Assembly (NCBI GenBank): GCA_031082285.1 | Contig: JAVHLK010000005.1 | Span: forward strand, 46,936 to 110,935 | Origin: Desulfomonilaceae bacterium | Lineage (GTDB): Bacteria; Desulfobacterota; Desulfomonilia; Desulfomonilales; Desulfomonilaceae | DNA length: 64,000 nucleotides | Reading direction: 5' to 3' | In this document: positions 1 through 8,480 of the stretch, in pieces | Numbering within the stretch: the first letter of the stretch is position 1 | How the letters are laid out: the number at the start of each line of letters is the position of its first letter | Program-made: the position numbers and the translations under genes | The notes under the pieces: model-generated | The model's database searches: none | What the model was told of the DNA's origin: nothing | Seen by the model: only the letters and a program-made list of their open reading frames with translations

Positions 1-61
1 CCTCGATTCCAATCGCAGAGAGCGCACCTTGCCGGTGGGACCTTGGCTTGCGCGACGAGGA

Positions 62-232
62 TCAGACGTGGTCCGTGTGAAGATCTCGCACTGTCGACAG
101 AGAAGAAAAGAGGCGACACGCTTTTCGGCGCGCCTCTTTCTTACGGTCCACGAACGCGCCGGGCTTGCGGCTGAGCCGCATTGCAGGGACCAGTGGATTG
201 CGGGGCTTTACGGTCACGCGTTTCCTTTTCAT
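62..232 (-). CDS. Small basic conserved-looking protein, 56 aa
   Basis: This short ORF reads MKRKRVTVKPRNPLV at its N-terminus, followed by a Gly-Ala and lysine/arginine-rich stretch up to about residue 40. The KPRNPLV...G(A/H)...K(K/S)..KA.RR pattern resembles small basic proteins of about 50 aa that I recall from proteobacterial genomes; their function is unknown to me. AAAGGA lies about 10 bases before the ATG. The last 16 residues look unrelated and overlap a hairpin, so the family-like part ends at that hairpin. It could be a fortuitous ORF. Confidence 0.4.
   Translation of the reverse strand: MKRKRVTVKPRNPLVPAMRLSRKPGAFVDRKKEARRKACRLFSSLSTVRDLHTDHV
107..139 (-). terminator. Terminator-like hairpin
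   Basis: A perfect 9-bp inverted repeat (AAAGAGGCG at 107-115, CGCCTCTTT at 131-139) encloses a 15-base loop. On the minus strand it is followed by a T-rich run (TTTTCTTCTC), as in an intrinsic terminator. It lies inside the 3' part of the small minus-strand ORF, so either the ORF reads through it or the conserved protein effectively ends there. Confidence 0.35.
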
Positions 233-503
233 ATCCACATTATCCTTTTCTCGGACAACGATTCCCTCTTTTCACGGTACCGTGGGGTGCGGTCTGTTCC
301 GAGACGTGGGCCGGTTGAGCGTCACACAGTAACGGATTGGATCGAAGATCGCCCTTCAACCCTGCAGTACCTCGGTCTCGGGCATGCGCCGGGCCGCAGC
401 GACCGTGCCGCATGGGAATCGGATCGCTCTTACGGCCCCGACATGTCCCACTGCTCGCACTCCGGTTCCGTCCGGAGTTTTTGATGCAGCTCACCGTGAG
501 GGC

Positions 504-1079
504 TTACTTTCTCTCTCCCCACTTGAACTTCTTCTCTTCGGGCTCGGCAGGTTTAACGTCCACTTGTCCCCACGGCATCTTTCTCGTGGGGGGAGGAGAA
601 GTTGTTTCGGGCTTCGCGGTCGTCTCAGTCGAGGTTACTTCCCCTTCAGCGCCCGTTTCAGACCGGGGGCCTCTGCCGGGCGCACTGGCAACCGGCTGCG
701 GCCGGTCGATGATGGATCGAGACGGTTCGACGTCGGCTGCCGCAGGTCTCCGGGGTCCCGCCGTGTCGGGTGATGTGACACTTCTGCGCGTAGGGGGTTG
801 AACCACGGCGGCTGCCGGTCTGGGCGCTAAAGGCGCCACCACGGGAGGTGCTGCTTGCACCTCTCCCGGAGCCGATTCAATGTCCATTACCTGGAAATCG
901 TCGTACATTTTGGTCCGAGGAGGGGCCGCGGGCTTGTCGATCGGTTTGACGTCCGCAACCGGCTCGGTGATGGTGATGTCGGTTTCACCGCTCCTGTCCC
1001 AGTACATCTTGGCTGCGCTCAACCCAAGGGAAGACAAGACAAGGAGAATCACAAGGCCCGGAAATACCAAGAATTTCAT
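504..1079 (-). CDS. Membrane-anchored proline-rich protein, 191 aa
   Basis: I do not recognise a family. The ATG at 1079 has a strong ribosome binding site (AAGGAG, 6 bases upstream), which favours it over the longer reading. Residues about 3-22 form one hydrophobic helix (FLVFPGLVILLVLSSLGLSA), either an uncleaved signal anchor or a signal peptide. The rest is low-complexity and rich in Pro, Ala, Glu and Thr, with no folded domain visible, and ends in a charged FKWGERK tail. This suggests a disordered extracytoplasmic linker. No partner gene is adjacent. Confidence 0.65.
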   Translation of the reverse strand: MKFLVFPGLVILLVLSSLGLSAAKMYWDRSGETDITITEPVADVKPIDKPAAPPRTKMYDDFQVMDIESAPGEVQAAPPVVAPLAPRPAAAVVQPPTRRSVTSPDTAGPRRPAAADVEPSRSIIDRPQPVASAPGRGPRSETGAEGEVTSTETTAKPETTSPPPTRKMPWGQVDVKPAEPEEKKFKWGERK

Positions 1080-2005
1080 GACACACTCCTTCAGCATGAG
1101 GGATCCCCGCTTCGACTGTTCTCTCCTCCCACTAAATTCAAACACTTACAGCGTAAGCTTACCATAAATGGTGAGAACCAGTCAAGATTTCTTATGCTTC
1201 CCATCCCGGAGCCGCCGGGCTTCCCCCGCGGTCCGTGGACAATCGGCTGCACAAGAGATCGCGGCCTCATTGATAGTCATGACAAGCGCGTCGTGTCATT
1301 TGTTCCAAACCGGAGGGACCGTGAAACGACGCGCAAACCGAACATGTCTGGAGAAATGCATTCGGTTGCGAGCGGCCGTCGTACCCAGTACGTCATTGGG
1401 AGCGAAGCGACGCAATCTCCAACGCGCGGAAGTGGAAATTGCCGGGTCGCGTCGCTCCCCGCAATGACGGACTTCGTGCGACACGGAGAATAAGGTGAAA
1501 TATCAACAGCGGCTAAATTTTGGCCCCAGGAACATTTTCGCTTGACAGGCGACTGACACAAAGAGATAATTGCCGATTAATTCAGACTGATTTCCTAACC
1601 GAGGGCGGAACCATGTGCCGGACGAATCTTCGTGAAAACTCATGCTGCCTCATCGCCGCGGAGAATGTTCACCGTGCTCTCCGTCCCTCGCGCCCGTCTT
1701 TTGCTCCTGCCATTATCAAGTCTTTTTTCGGAGGGATCAACCTGAGCTGCGAAGTCGCCGATTTCCAGCTCGTACGATTGAAACCCTAGCATTCCCAGGA
1801 CGGGGGAGAAGACAATCCTCGCCTTCTCTTTCAACGACGACATGATATCGCGACGCCGACGGGGTTATGTGCGTCGGCATACATCGTGGTAACAGAGGCT
1901 TTCACTTCGTCTACCGGGCAGGGCCGATGGGTGACGTAGTGGCGGCAAGCTCAAGACATATACCTTCGCGTGGAGCCAACAGCCCACTCGGTACGGAGGA
2001 TGACG
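1080..2005. other. Intergenic region with a palindromic repeat
   Basis: About 925 bases lie between the proline-rich protein and speD. Apart from the palindromic element at 1391-1470, I see no convincing gene. A 67-codon minus-strand reading at 1640-1843 has no ribosome binding site and no family resemblance. Confidence 0.5.
1391..1470. repeat. REP-like palindromic element
   Basis: The ends are inverted: CGTCATTGGGAGCGAAGCG on the left and CGCTCCCCGCAATGACGG on the right, around a core with GCAATCTCC. Related half-elements (CATTGCGAG, GCAATCTC, CTCGCAATGAC) recur at 16169-16201, 35991-36042 and 36089-36132. They form a dispersed intergenic palindrome family of the GTCATTGCGAGC...GCAATGAC type seen in many bacterial genomes. 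Confidence 0.7.
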
Positions 2006-2422
2006 ATGAAGGCGCTTGGTATTCATCTTCTGATCGAGCTTTGGTCCTGTAACAGGAAAAAGATTGACACCCTCGATTACTTGGAAAACATCATGGTAAA
2101 GGCCGCGGAAGTGGCCGGTGCCACCGTGCTCAAGTCCGCTTTCCAGGATTTCAATCCACAAGGCGTTTCCGGCGTGGTGGTAATCGCAGAGTCGCACCTT
2201 ACCATTCACACCTGGCCTGAACACGGCTATGCAGCGGTGGACATTTTCACGTGCGGCACGACGGTGGATCCGTGGAAGGCCACCAACTTTCTCCGAAACG
2301 AACTGGAGGCAGGCGACATACAGGTGCGGGACTTTCAGAGGGGAGTGTTCCCCGCCGAAGAGTGCCGCCCACAGAATTACGAGTTGACTCAACATGTTGC
2401 GTGTGGGAATTCTCACTGTTAG
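2006..2422 (+). CDS. speD: S-adenosylmethionine decarboxylase proenzyme
   Basis: This is a prokaryotic-type pyruvoyl enzyme that makes decarboxylated SAM, the aminopropyl donor for spermidine. It has 138 aa from the ATG at 2006, with GGAGG 6 bases upstream. The signature AESHLTIHTWPEHGYAAVD is intact: Ser63 is the self-cleavage site that becomes the pyruvoyl group, and His68 and Cys83 (FTCG) occupy the numbered positions known from the Thermotoga enzyme. The 3' end overlaps mogA by 29 bases, implying co-translation. No spermidine synthase gene is present in the window. Confidence 0.93.
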   Translation: MKALGIHLLIELWSCNRKKIDTLDYLENIMVKAAEVAGATVLKSAFQDFNPQGVSGVVVIAESHLTIHTWPEHGYAAVDIFTCGTTVDPWKATNFLRNELEAGDIQVRDFQRGVFPAEECRPQNYELTQHVACGNSHC

Positions 2423-2879
2423 TGACAGGTCGTCTCAAGGTCTGCGCGACGATGCATCGGGACCGGTACTGGCCGATATGCTCCGGGCCGGCGGCATGCA
2501 GGTGGCATGCACCGCGGTATGTCCGGACGATCGCAGCGAAATCCGGAAGATATTGAGTTCTTGGGCCGACGAAGAGAGAGCCGACCTCATATTGACGACC
2601 GGGGGGACCGGCCTGTCCCCCCGGGACGTCACCCCTGAGGCCACCTTGGACGTGGTTTCCCGAACCGTCCCCGGCATGTCCGAGGCCATGCGGCAAGCGA
2701 GTCTCCGAAAGACGCCCCATGCGATGATCTCGCGGGCCGTGGCCGGAGTCCGCAACCGTTCCCTGATCGTCAACCTTCCGGGCAGTCCCAAAGGAGCCGT
2801 GGAAAACCTTGAAGTGATTCTCCCCGCAGTCGAGCACGCAGTTGCCAAACTACAGGGTGACCCGTCGGACTGCGCTTGA
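2394..2879 (+). CDS. mogA: Molybdopterin adenylyltransferase / MoaB-type protein
   Basis: This 161-aa protein activates molybdopterin by adenylylation before metal insertion. The MoCF_biosynth fold is visible from VGILTVSDRSSQG at the N-terminus, through the TTGGTGLSPRD nucleotide/pterin loop near residue 65, to the VNLPGSPKGAVEN motif near residue 129. It starts inside speD (29-base overlap). MogA and MoaB are hard to separate by eye, so the symbol is provisional. Its product would serve the tungsten and molybdenum enzymes at 21.7-34.3 kb. Confidence 0.85.
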   Translation: MLRVGILTVSDRSSQGLRDDASGPVLADMLRAGGMQVACTAVCPDDRSEIRKILSSWADEERADLILTTGGTGLSPRDVTPEATLDVVSRTVPGMSEAMRQASLRKTPHAMISRAVAGVRNRSLIVNLPGSPKGAVENLEVILPAVEHAVAKLQGDPSDCA

Positions 2880-2940
2880 AGTACAGCTCCATTGGTGATA
2901 CGGATCCATCGACTGGAAGTACGCGGGAGTCTTCGGGCAC

Positions 2941-3426
2941 ATGAATGGTCGTACACGCAAATTCCCCGCATCCATCAGCAGCGTTGTCAAGAGCGCCCTC
3001 GATCGTAAGGGCTTGACGGCCGCGTTCGCTCGCCATGCCGTCATCCGAGAATGGCCCCGGATCGTTCCCCGCTCGGTCTCCGCTCACGCCGTCGCCCTCA
3101 AAGTCACCGGTTCCGTCTTGCATGTGGAAGTGGACTCCTCCGCATGGATGCATGAGTTGGCCGCGATTAAACACATCCTCTTGCAGAAAATCAACGCGCA
3201 CCTTCCCCCCGGAGCCGCGAAAATTCAGGACGTGCGCTTCTACCAGCGTTCACGGAAGACGAGCGCGCCTTCCGCCGAGCCGGAACCCGTTCCGCCCGCC
3301 CCCACCGACGGCGACCTCCGTACCGCTCGACAAGTTCTCGAACCGATACGGGACGAGGATCTCAAGACGGTGCTGGAGCGAATCCTGGAGAAAGATCGCC
3401 GGCTCAAGTGGCGCCGCGAACGCTGA
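2941..3426 (+). CDS. DUF721 / DciA-like protein
   Basis: This 161-aa protein carries a DUF721 domain over residues about 10-100: a helical start (VVKSALDRKGL), the WPRIVPRSVSAHAVAL core and the hallmark VLHVEVDSSAWMHELAAIKHILLQKIN. DciA-type DUF721 proteins help load the replicative helicase. Whether this one does is inference from the domain. The C-terminal third is a proline-rich linker followed by a charged helix. It starts 61 bases after mogA on the same strand. Confidence 0.8.
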   Translation: MNGRTRKFPASISSVVKSALDRKGLTAAFARHAVIREWPRIVPRSVSAHAVALKVTGSVLHVEVDSSAWMHELAAIKHILLQKINAHLPPGAAKIQDVRFYQRSRKTSAPSAEPEPVPPAPTDGDLRTARQVLEPIRDEDLKTVLERILEKDRRLKWRRER

Positions 3427-3740
3427 GTGCGGTTGCACGGTCCACTCTGTTCCCGATAAACCTCATAGCCGTCCCCCAGCACTTCTTTTCCCAAATACGT
3501 GAACAGTTCCGTGAAGTGGTTCGACAATCCCAGGTCTCCAGGAACCGTTCCGGCATACCCAAGGACGCGTTCGTCCGCCGAGCAACCAGCCGGCTCCACA
3601 CCAATACTATCTCGAACGAGTAACATAAGCCTGACACGTATGCCGAGGTTCGTGACGGACCTCCTCCGGTTGGGACGCCGACGATTTGTCCTCGTCGCGA
3701 GGAAGTGCTCTCCAGCATCTCTCACCAATTGACAGGACGG
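3427..3740. other. Intergenic region with a possible gene remnant
   Basis: There is no intact gene between the DUF721 stop and arsM. On the minus strand, about 3440-3610 reads as a protein-like stretch (...GTVPGDLGLSNHF..LFTYLGKEVLGDGYEVY...) with codon use like neighbouring genes. The frame then runs into the antisense of the DUF721 gene. It could be the remains of a decayed gene; I do not recognise the family. Confidence 0.3.
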
Positions 3741-4547
3741 TCAACATGCCGGTTTCACGGCTTCAATGACCGCAGACACAATGTAGTCCTCTATGTTGCG
3801 CCCCGGAGCCCATTCACGTATGAATTCGCGACTTCCGTCTTTGGACCGAATTCGAATATCTTGAAACCCCGATTCATGGAGCATTCCTTCCAGGTCGGTT
3901 ATGGTAGCGGCTCCACTCACGCAACTGGAGTAAAGAGCCAAGTCGCTACGAAGAGATTCGGGTAAGGGTGCCGTAGCGACCACGTCTGAAACGGCTACGC
4001 GTCCTCCCGGCCGCAAGACTCGGAACGCTTCACGGAAAACTCTGCGTTTGTCCGGTGAGAGATTTATGACGCAGTTGGACATGATGACGTCCACACTTGA
4101 ATCGGCTACGGGCAGATTTTCGATTTCACCCAAACGAAACTCGACGTTCGAGTATCCTTCCGTTCCCGCGAGGTCCCGTGCTTTGCCTACCATCTCCGGC
4201 GTCATGTCCACACCGATCACGCGTCCGGTTTCCCCCACCTGTTTGGCTGCCAAGAAACTGTCAAATCCTGCTCCGCTGCCGAGATCCAAAACAATCTCTC
4301 CGGGACGCAGTGCCGCAATGGCATTCGGATTGCCGCATCCAAGCCCCTGGTCGGAGCCTTGTGGAACAGATTGCACATCCTCGGCCGAATACCCGATCCG
4401 AATTGACGAAATGGTTTGTAATGAAGCCGAAGTTCCGCAACAGCTTCCCGATGGTGCGCAACCGCATCCCGTGTTTCCATCTTTTGCAATTTGCCCATAT
4501 CTCTCCCGCACCGACTCCCGTATCTCCGAATCTTTAAGATCCTTCAT
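3741..4547 (-). CDS. arsM: Arsenite S-adenosylmethionine methyltransferase
   Basis: This 268-aa enzyme methylates As(III) with SAM. The ATG at 4547 is preceded by AAGGA. The N-terminus has a cysteine-rich loop (TGCGCAPSGSCCG). The class I SAM-binding motif VLDLGSGAGFDSFLAA is followed by GVDMTPEMV, and MSNCVINLSPDK carries the arsenic-binding cysteine typical of ArsM. VLRPGGRVAVSDVVA and the late cysteine in YSSCVSGA are also present. ArsR lies upstream on the same strand, so an arsenic-responsive unit is likely. Confidence 0.92.
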   Translation of the reverse strand: MKDLKDSEIRESVRERYGQIAKDGNTGCGCAPSGSCCGTSASLQTISSIRIGYSAEDVQSVPQGSDQGLGCGNPNAIAALRPGEIVLDLGSGAGFDSFLAAKQVGETGRVIGVDMTPEMVGKARDLAGTEGYSNVEFRLGEIENLPVADSSVDVIMSNCVINLSPDKRRVFREAFRVLRPGGRVAVSDVVATAPLPESLRSDLALYSSCVSGAATITDLEGMLHESGFQDIRIRSKDGSREFIREWAPGRNIEDYIVSAVIEAVKPAC

Positions 4548-4879
4548 TTTCGATATCCTTTCCTTGTATCCAGTGTGCGTCACGGTGCAGCCAAGACGCG
4601 GAAACCGAGGCAACCGGGAGAGCCCGGCCTACGCCTGTTGACTGCAGCGTTAAACCTCTTCACGACCAACGTCAACTTTCCGAATCCCGATCCAAATCCG
4701 AGGCATCCATACACCGTACGGAATCGAGAACTCGGTTGAACCGAGCCTCTTCCGATTGCGATTGCGATTGCGGCTCACTTCGACATCTATCTATTCAGTA
4801 CCATTGTGTCTTCCGGTCATCGCCCCCGGAAAGGACATTACAGAGTCCAGGCCGTAAGGCTGGGAGGAGTTCCCCGCAT
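4548..4879. other. Spacer between arsR and arsM
   Basis: This 332-base stretch separates the arsR stop from the arsM start. I see no ORF with coding character, no clear terminator and no strong promoter. Confidence 0.4.
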
Positions 4880-5251
4880 TCATGTCCCTCGTCCTACACA
4901 AAGACCTTCGTCATTCGTGAGAGACGCAGGCCTCGCGTTCCCGGACAGCAAGTTCGCCGTGGCGGTCACCGTTTCCGGGTCAACCCAACACAACATGTTC
5001 TTTCCTCGTCTTTCCATCCGTATGAGGCCGGAACGCCGCAGTTCTCTGAGGTGATGAGAAACGGTTGAAAGATCTATGCCAAGGCCTTTCCCAAGATCGC
5101 TCACACACTGCGCCAGTGCCATATCGGAGGTGCATTTCGTTCCCGGGGGACAGCATGAAGCCAGCCGCAAGAATATTCTCAAGCGGTTCGGGGCGGCCAG
5201 AGCCTTGAAGATTTCGGCGAAACGCTCAATCTCGTCTTGATAGTTGGACAT
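4880..5251 (-). CDS. arsR: ArsR-family metalloregulator
   Basis: This 123-aa winged-helix repressor starts at MSNYQDEIERFAEIFKALA. The classic ALAAPNRLRIFLRLA helix is followed by a cysteine-rich segment (SCCPPGTKC...AQC) and the recognition helix LSTVSHHLRELRRSGLI. A wing follows (RMERRGKNMLCWVD). The cysteine placement differs from the textbook ELCVCDL site but could form an arsenite or metal trap. Its location upstream of arsM supports arsenic sensing. Its start codon sits inside an inverted repeat that may be its own operator. Confidence 0.88.
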   Translation of the reverse strand: MSNYQDEIERFAEIFKALAAPNRLRIFLRLASCCPPGTKCTSDMALAQCVSDLGKGLGIDLSTVSHHLRELRRSGLIRMERRGKNMLCWVDPETVTATANLLSGNARPASLTNDEGLCVGRGT

Positions 5252-5258
5252 GTGTCCA
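5245..5258. promoter_or_regulatory. Inverted repeat at the arsR start, possible operator
   Basis: TGGACA and TGTCCA are perfect 6-bp arms separated by two bases and overlap the arsR start codon. ArsR proteins bind short dyads near their own promoters, so autoregulation is plausible. The arms are short and the site could be chance. Confidence 0.3.
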
Positions 5259-5383
5259 TGTATCCCATAATAAGGGTCCGTTGTCAAGGGGTCGCAGCAG
5301 TACCTTGACCACAGAAAAACGGCGATCGGAAACCTTCGGAAACGGATGGGCGACCGCGGTGGGCGGACCAACACGCAGCAAGC

Positions 5384-6139
5384 CTATTCTTTAGGCTTCT
5401 TCCGTTTATCACGGATGTAGATCACCGTGGACTGACCGTCATTTTGAATCCTCTTGTCGAACTCAAAGAGATTGGTGGCCGCAGCCAGCGCCCCCAGCTT
5501 ACCATATCCGTAGTTGCGAGGATCAAACTCCGGAGCCTGCTTGATCACATTGCTGCCCACGTTACTCAAATGGGCCCAACCGCTCTCATCGGAAGCCGCA
5601 TCCAGAGCACTTCGGAGAAGACTGACCAGTTTCGTGTCTCCTCTCAGTTCCTTTCCGGTTTTCGGTTTGGAGGCCGGTTCCGCGTCCACCTGGAACCGAA
5701 GGACTTCAGTGAAGATAAACTTGTCGCACGCAGACACGAATGGCTTTGGAGTCTTTTTCTCGCCGAATCCATACACGAGCAGCCCCCCTTCCCTGATTCG
5801 GGACGCCAAGCGAGTGAAATCGCTGTCGCTGGAGACAAGACAGAATCCGTCGAAACGGCCGGTGTAGAGAAGATCCATGGCATCGATTATCATTGCGCTA
5901 TCCGTCGCATTCTTACCCACGGTATAGCGGAACTGCTGAATCGGCTGAATCGAATGCTCCAACAGGACCGACTTCCATCCGCTCAGGCTGGGTGTGGTCC
6001 AGTCACCATAGATGCGTTTCACGCTTGCCACACCGTACTTGGCGACTTCCGCGAGCAGCGCCTCCGTGATCGAGGGCTGGGCATTGTCTGCGTCAATAAG
6101 GACGGCAAGCCTGTCCTGAGACTGTTTCTCATTATTCAT
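5384..6139 (-). CDS. NYN-domain nuclease-like protein with C-terminal LOTUS/OST-HTH domain
   Basis: This 251-aa protein has an N-terminal NYN (PIN-like) domain of about 150 residues. Acidic motifs are visible: VLIDADNAQ at the start, KNATDSAMIIDAMDLLY, and VSSDSDFTRLASRIREGG, the conserved aspartates of this metal-dependent RNase fold. The C-terminal part (about 165-250) has the OST-HTH/LOTUS pattern (LVSLLRSALDAA...GWAHLSNVGSNVIKQ...NYGYGKLGALA). The family is linked to RNA binding or cleavage; the substrate is unknown. It lies 145 bases downstream of the Pup-associated radical SAM gene on the same strand. Confidence 0.85.
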   Translation of the reverse strand: MNNEKQSQDRLAVLIDADNAQPSITEALLAEVAKYGVASVKRIYGDWTTPSLSGWKSVLLEHSIQPIQQFRYTVGKNATDSAMIIDAMDLLYTGRFDGFCLVSSDSDFTRLASRIREGGLLVYGFGEKKTPKPFVSACDKFIFTEVLRFQVDAEPASKPKTGKELRGDTKLVSLLRSALDAASDESGWAHLSNVGSNVIKQAPEFDPRNYGYGKLGALAAATNLFEFDKRIQNDGQSTVIYIRDKRKKPKE

Positions 6140-6284
6140 GGTATTCTCCGTGAGTCCTTCTCATGTCGCCCGTCATTGAGGGCTCTTGCCCGGAGACCGT
6201 CACTGGGGCACCTACCGAAAACCGTGTGGGAAAAGGCCCCAATGCCGGACGTAAACCATGGCCGGGTTGTCGACTCCCGTCGCC

Positions 6285-8480
6285 TCATACCGTCACGATC
6301 CCCTGAGAAGCCAATGCGAGGAGAAACGATACGGCGCGATTCAATTCGTCGCCTTCGAACTTCGAGAGGATCGACTTCAGGTTTTTCCGAGCGTCAAGGT
6401 GCTTGAGCACCTGCCGTTCGGTCACGCCTACGGGAATGATCGTGTTCACGGGACTCAGCAGATAGTCGAGATGCCCAACATGATGGAGAGCATGAGACGG
6501 ACCGTACGCGTGCCGATTCGGTGTCATTCGATCCAGCGGATATGGCGACCGAAAAAGCTCTACCGGGATCAGAGGTCTCGCAATCAACGATTTGAGGTTC
6601 CTTGTTCTCGCTTGCCCGTCCATTGTTCTTAATCCGTCGAGCAGCCTTTCATAGGGGCCGGTCTCCTCTGTCTTGAGCTGCTTAAGTATGCCCGGACCCT
6701 GTCGGAAGTACAGAAAGCCGTGGTTGGTGGACAGGGACCCCACATACGGGTATTCGTTGATGACGTAACGGTCCTCCAGCCTTTCCAAGCGTGCATAGAG
6801 CCTATTTACCGCGCGTGCGGATATCCTTGTTTCCGAAGTCCATATCGGCAGCGGAGCCATCAGGTGGTTGCCTTCATAGCTGATTGCGGACACGCCGTAC
6901 TTCTCGGGGTCTTCGTGCATCCGTGAGCCGGGTACCACCATCAGGAGCCCGACTACATAATAGGAGATTCGGTCCGGATTGTCTTCGAGAAATTCCACCG
7001 TACTCTCGGCTTCGCTTTCAGTCTCCCCCGGGAAGCCGAAGATCCCCATGGCCTGAGTCGCGACCCCGTTGTCATAGAGATCCTTCATGACCCGCGTGAC
7101 GATCTCAATGTCCTTGCCCTTGTTCATCGCGTCCAGGGTCCGCCGGCACGCACTCTCCAGTCCGATGGCGACGCTGTTCAGACCCGCTCGTGCCATGAGC
7201 CTGCACAGATCCGCGTCGAACTCTTTTTCCGCGCGCAAGTCCGTGTTCCACACAAAGTGCTTCCCGGATGCGATTGCCGCTCTGCTGAACCGCTCGAGGT
7301 ACCGAGGATCGATCACATCGTTGCTGAAATTGAAGTGATTCGTCCGGTAACGTTCCGCAAGTGCCGACATTTCATCCAATGCCTTGTCCACAGGTACAGT
7401 CTGGTAACGCCGGATGCGATTGTCGCCGTACCGATTCTGACAAAAGACGCACTTTCCCCAATAGCATCCACGGCTTATGCTGTAGGGAAGCACGGTTTCA
7501 GGAATGAGGTACGCGTCGAGGTCCAGGTCGCTGAAATCGGGAGGCGGCAACTCCTTGACGTCTGGATAGCGGAGTTGGTCGAAGCGATGGACCGTACCGG
7601 TTGTGCGGTCGATGTGAATGAGGTTGGGTAAGCCCGTCGGCGCCTGCTCCAGCGCCAGGCGGTCCATCAGCCCGGTGAAGGCCTCCTCCCCTTCGCCGCA
7701 GACGACCGAATCCGTGCAGGTGAACAGCCATTGCAGCTGAGGCTCCTGCATGAGCAGCACCCACTGCGACAGATAGGCTCCACCCATAGTGATGTGAACG
7801 GTGGGAAACCGTTCCTTGAGTATCTTGGCCAGAACCGGCGCCTGAACCGACTGGGCGGCAAACTCCATGGAAATTCCTATGGCCGTGGGCCGGTACTCCG
7901 CAATCTGCGGGCAAAGGACTTCCTCATAGTAGCTCACGTACGGATTGAGCGAGGGATCGCAAAAGGCAAAGACGCCTTCGGGCGAGTTGACTGATTGCGC
8001 GGAGGTGAAGTCGGCCGGCCCGATTTCCGCGGGGAAATGCGCGGCCGACAACAACCGGAAGAACGCGTCCAACACGCGGCAAGACCTTTTGTACTGGCGG
8101 TAGTCTCGAAATCTGCGGGCACTTCCGAAAGTCTTGACGGCATCGCCGAGTGCGCGCAGGTTGCGTTCCATCCACACTGCGCTTGCGAGGAGTGCGTACT
8201 GCCGCTGCTCGTCCTGCTCCAGCCGGCCCTTGGCTTCGAGCCGCTCTCTCATGCGTGAGGCACGCTGCACAAGGGCTTTCAATTGCTCCTCTCGGGCGAG
8301 AAAGTGAAAGGCTTCGATGCCGAGGTCGCGGACCCACGTCCTGTGACCGCGCGGCTCGGCAAACGCCTTTAAATACGGCAGCGCGGGATAAGGCCCGGTA
8401 AGGTCCCCCGGAGGGGGCTGCAATAGGATTGCTCTGGACTCCGTCTTTTTCATATTCAATGCATTGAACCGTTCGGTCAC
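6285..8480 (-). CDS. B12-binding-like radical SAM protein in the Pup operon
   Basis: This 731-aa protein has a long N-terminal region. A Rossmann-like segment of the cobalamin-binding type lies at about 185-270 (PTAIGISMEFAAQS, ITMGGAYLSQ, VVCGEGEEAF). The radical SAM core begins at SRGCYWGKCVFC, with Cys339, Cys344 and Cys347 (CX4CX2C, a variant spacing found in cobalamin-type families). No DxHxxG cobalamin ligand motif is apparent. GFPGETESEAESTVEF is the later SAM-binding element. The start overlaps the preceding gene by ATGA, implying coupled translation. The substrate is unknown; genomic position suggests a role linked to pupylation. Confidence 0.82.
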   Translation of the reverse strand: MTERFNALNMKKTESRAILLQPPPGDLTGPYPALPYLKAFAEPRGHRTWVRDLGIEAFHFLAREEQLKALVQRASRMRERLEAKGRLEQDEQRQYALLASAVWMERNLRALGDAVKTFGSARRFRDYRQYKRSCRVLDAFFRLLSAAHFPAEIGPADFTSAQSVNSPEGVFAFCDPSLNPYVSYYEEVLCPQIAEYRPTAIGISMEFAAQSVQAPVLAKILKERFPTVHITMGGAYLSQWVLLMQEPQLQWLFTCTDSVVCGEGEEAFTGLMDRLALEQAPTGLPNLIHIDRTTGTVHRFDQLRYPDVKELPPPDFSDLDLDAYLIPETVLPYSISRGCYWGKCVFCQNRYGDNRIRRYQTVPVDKALDEMSALAERYRTNHFNFSNDVIDPRYLERFSRAAIASGKHFVWNTDLRAEKEFDADLCRLMARAGLNSVAIGLESACRRTLDAMNKGKDIEIVTRVMKDLYDNGVATQAMGIFGFPGETESEAESTVEFLEDNPDRISYYVVGLLMVVPGSRMHEDPEKYGVSAISYEGNHLMAPLPIWTSETRISARAVNRLYARLERLEDRYVINEYPYVGSLSTNHGFLYFRQGPGILKQLKTEETGPYERLLDGLRTMDGQARTRNLKSLIARPLIPVELFRSPYPLDRMTPNRHAYGPSHALHHVGHLDYLLSPVNTIIPVGVTERQVLKHLDARKNLKSILSKFEGDELNRAVSFLLALASQGIVTV

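Noticed and set aside
1277..1561. Minus-strand open frame of 94 codons
   Set aside because: It runs through the REP-like palindrome; no ribosome binding site or family resemblance.
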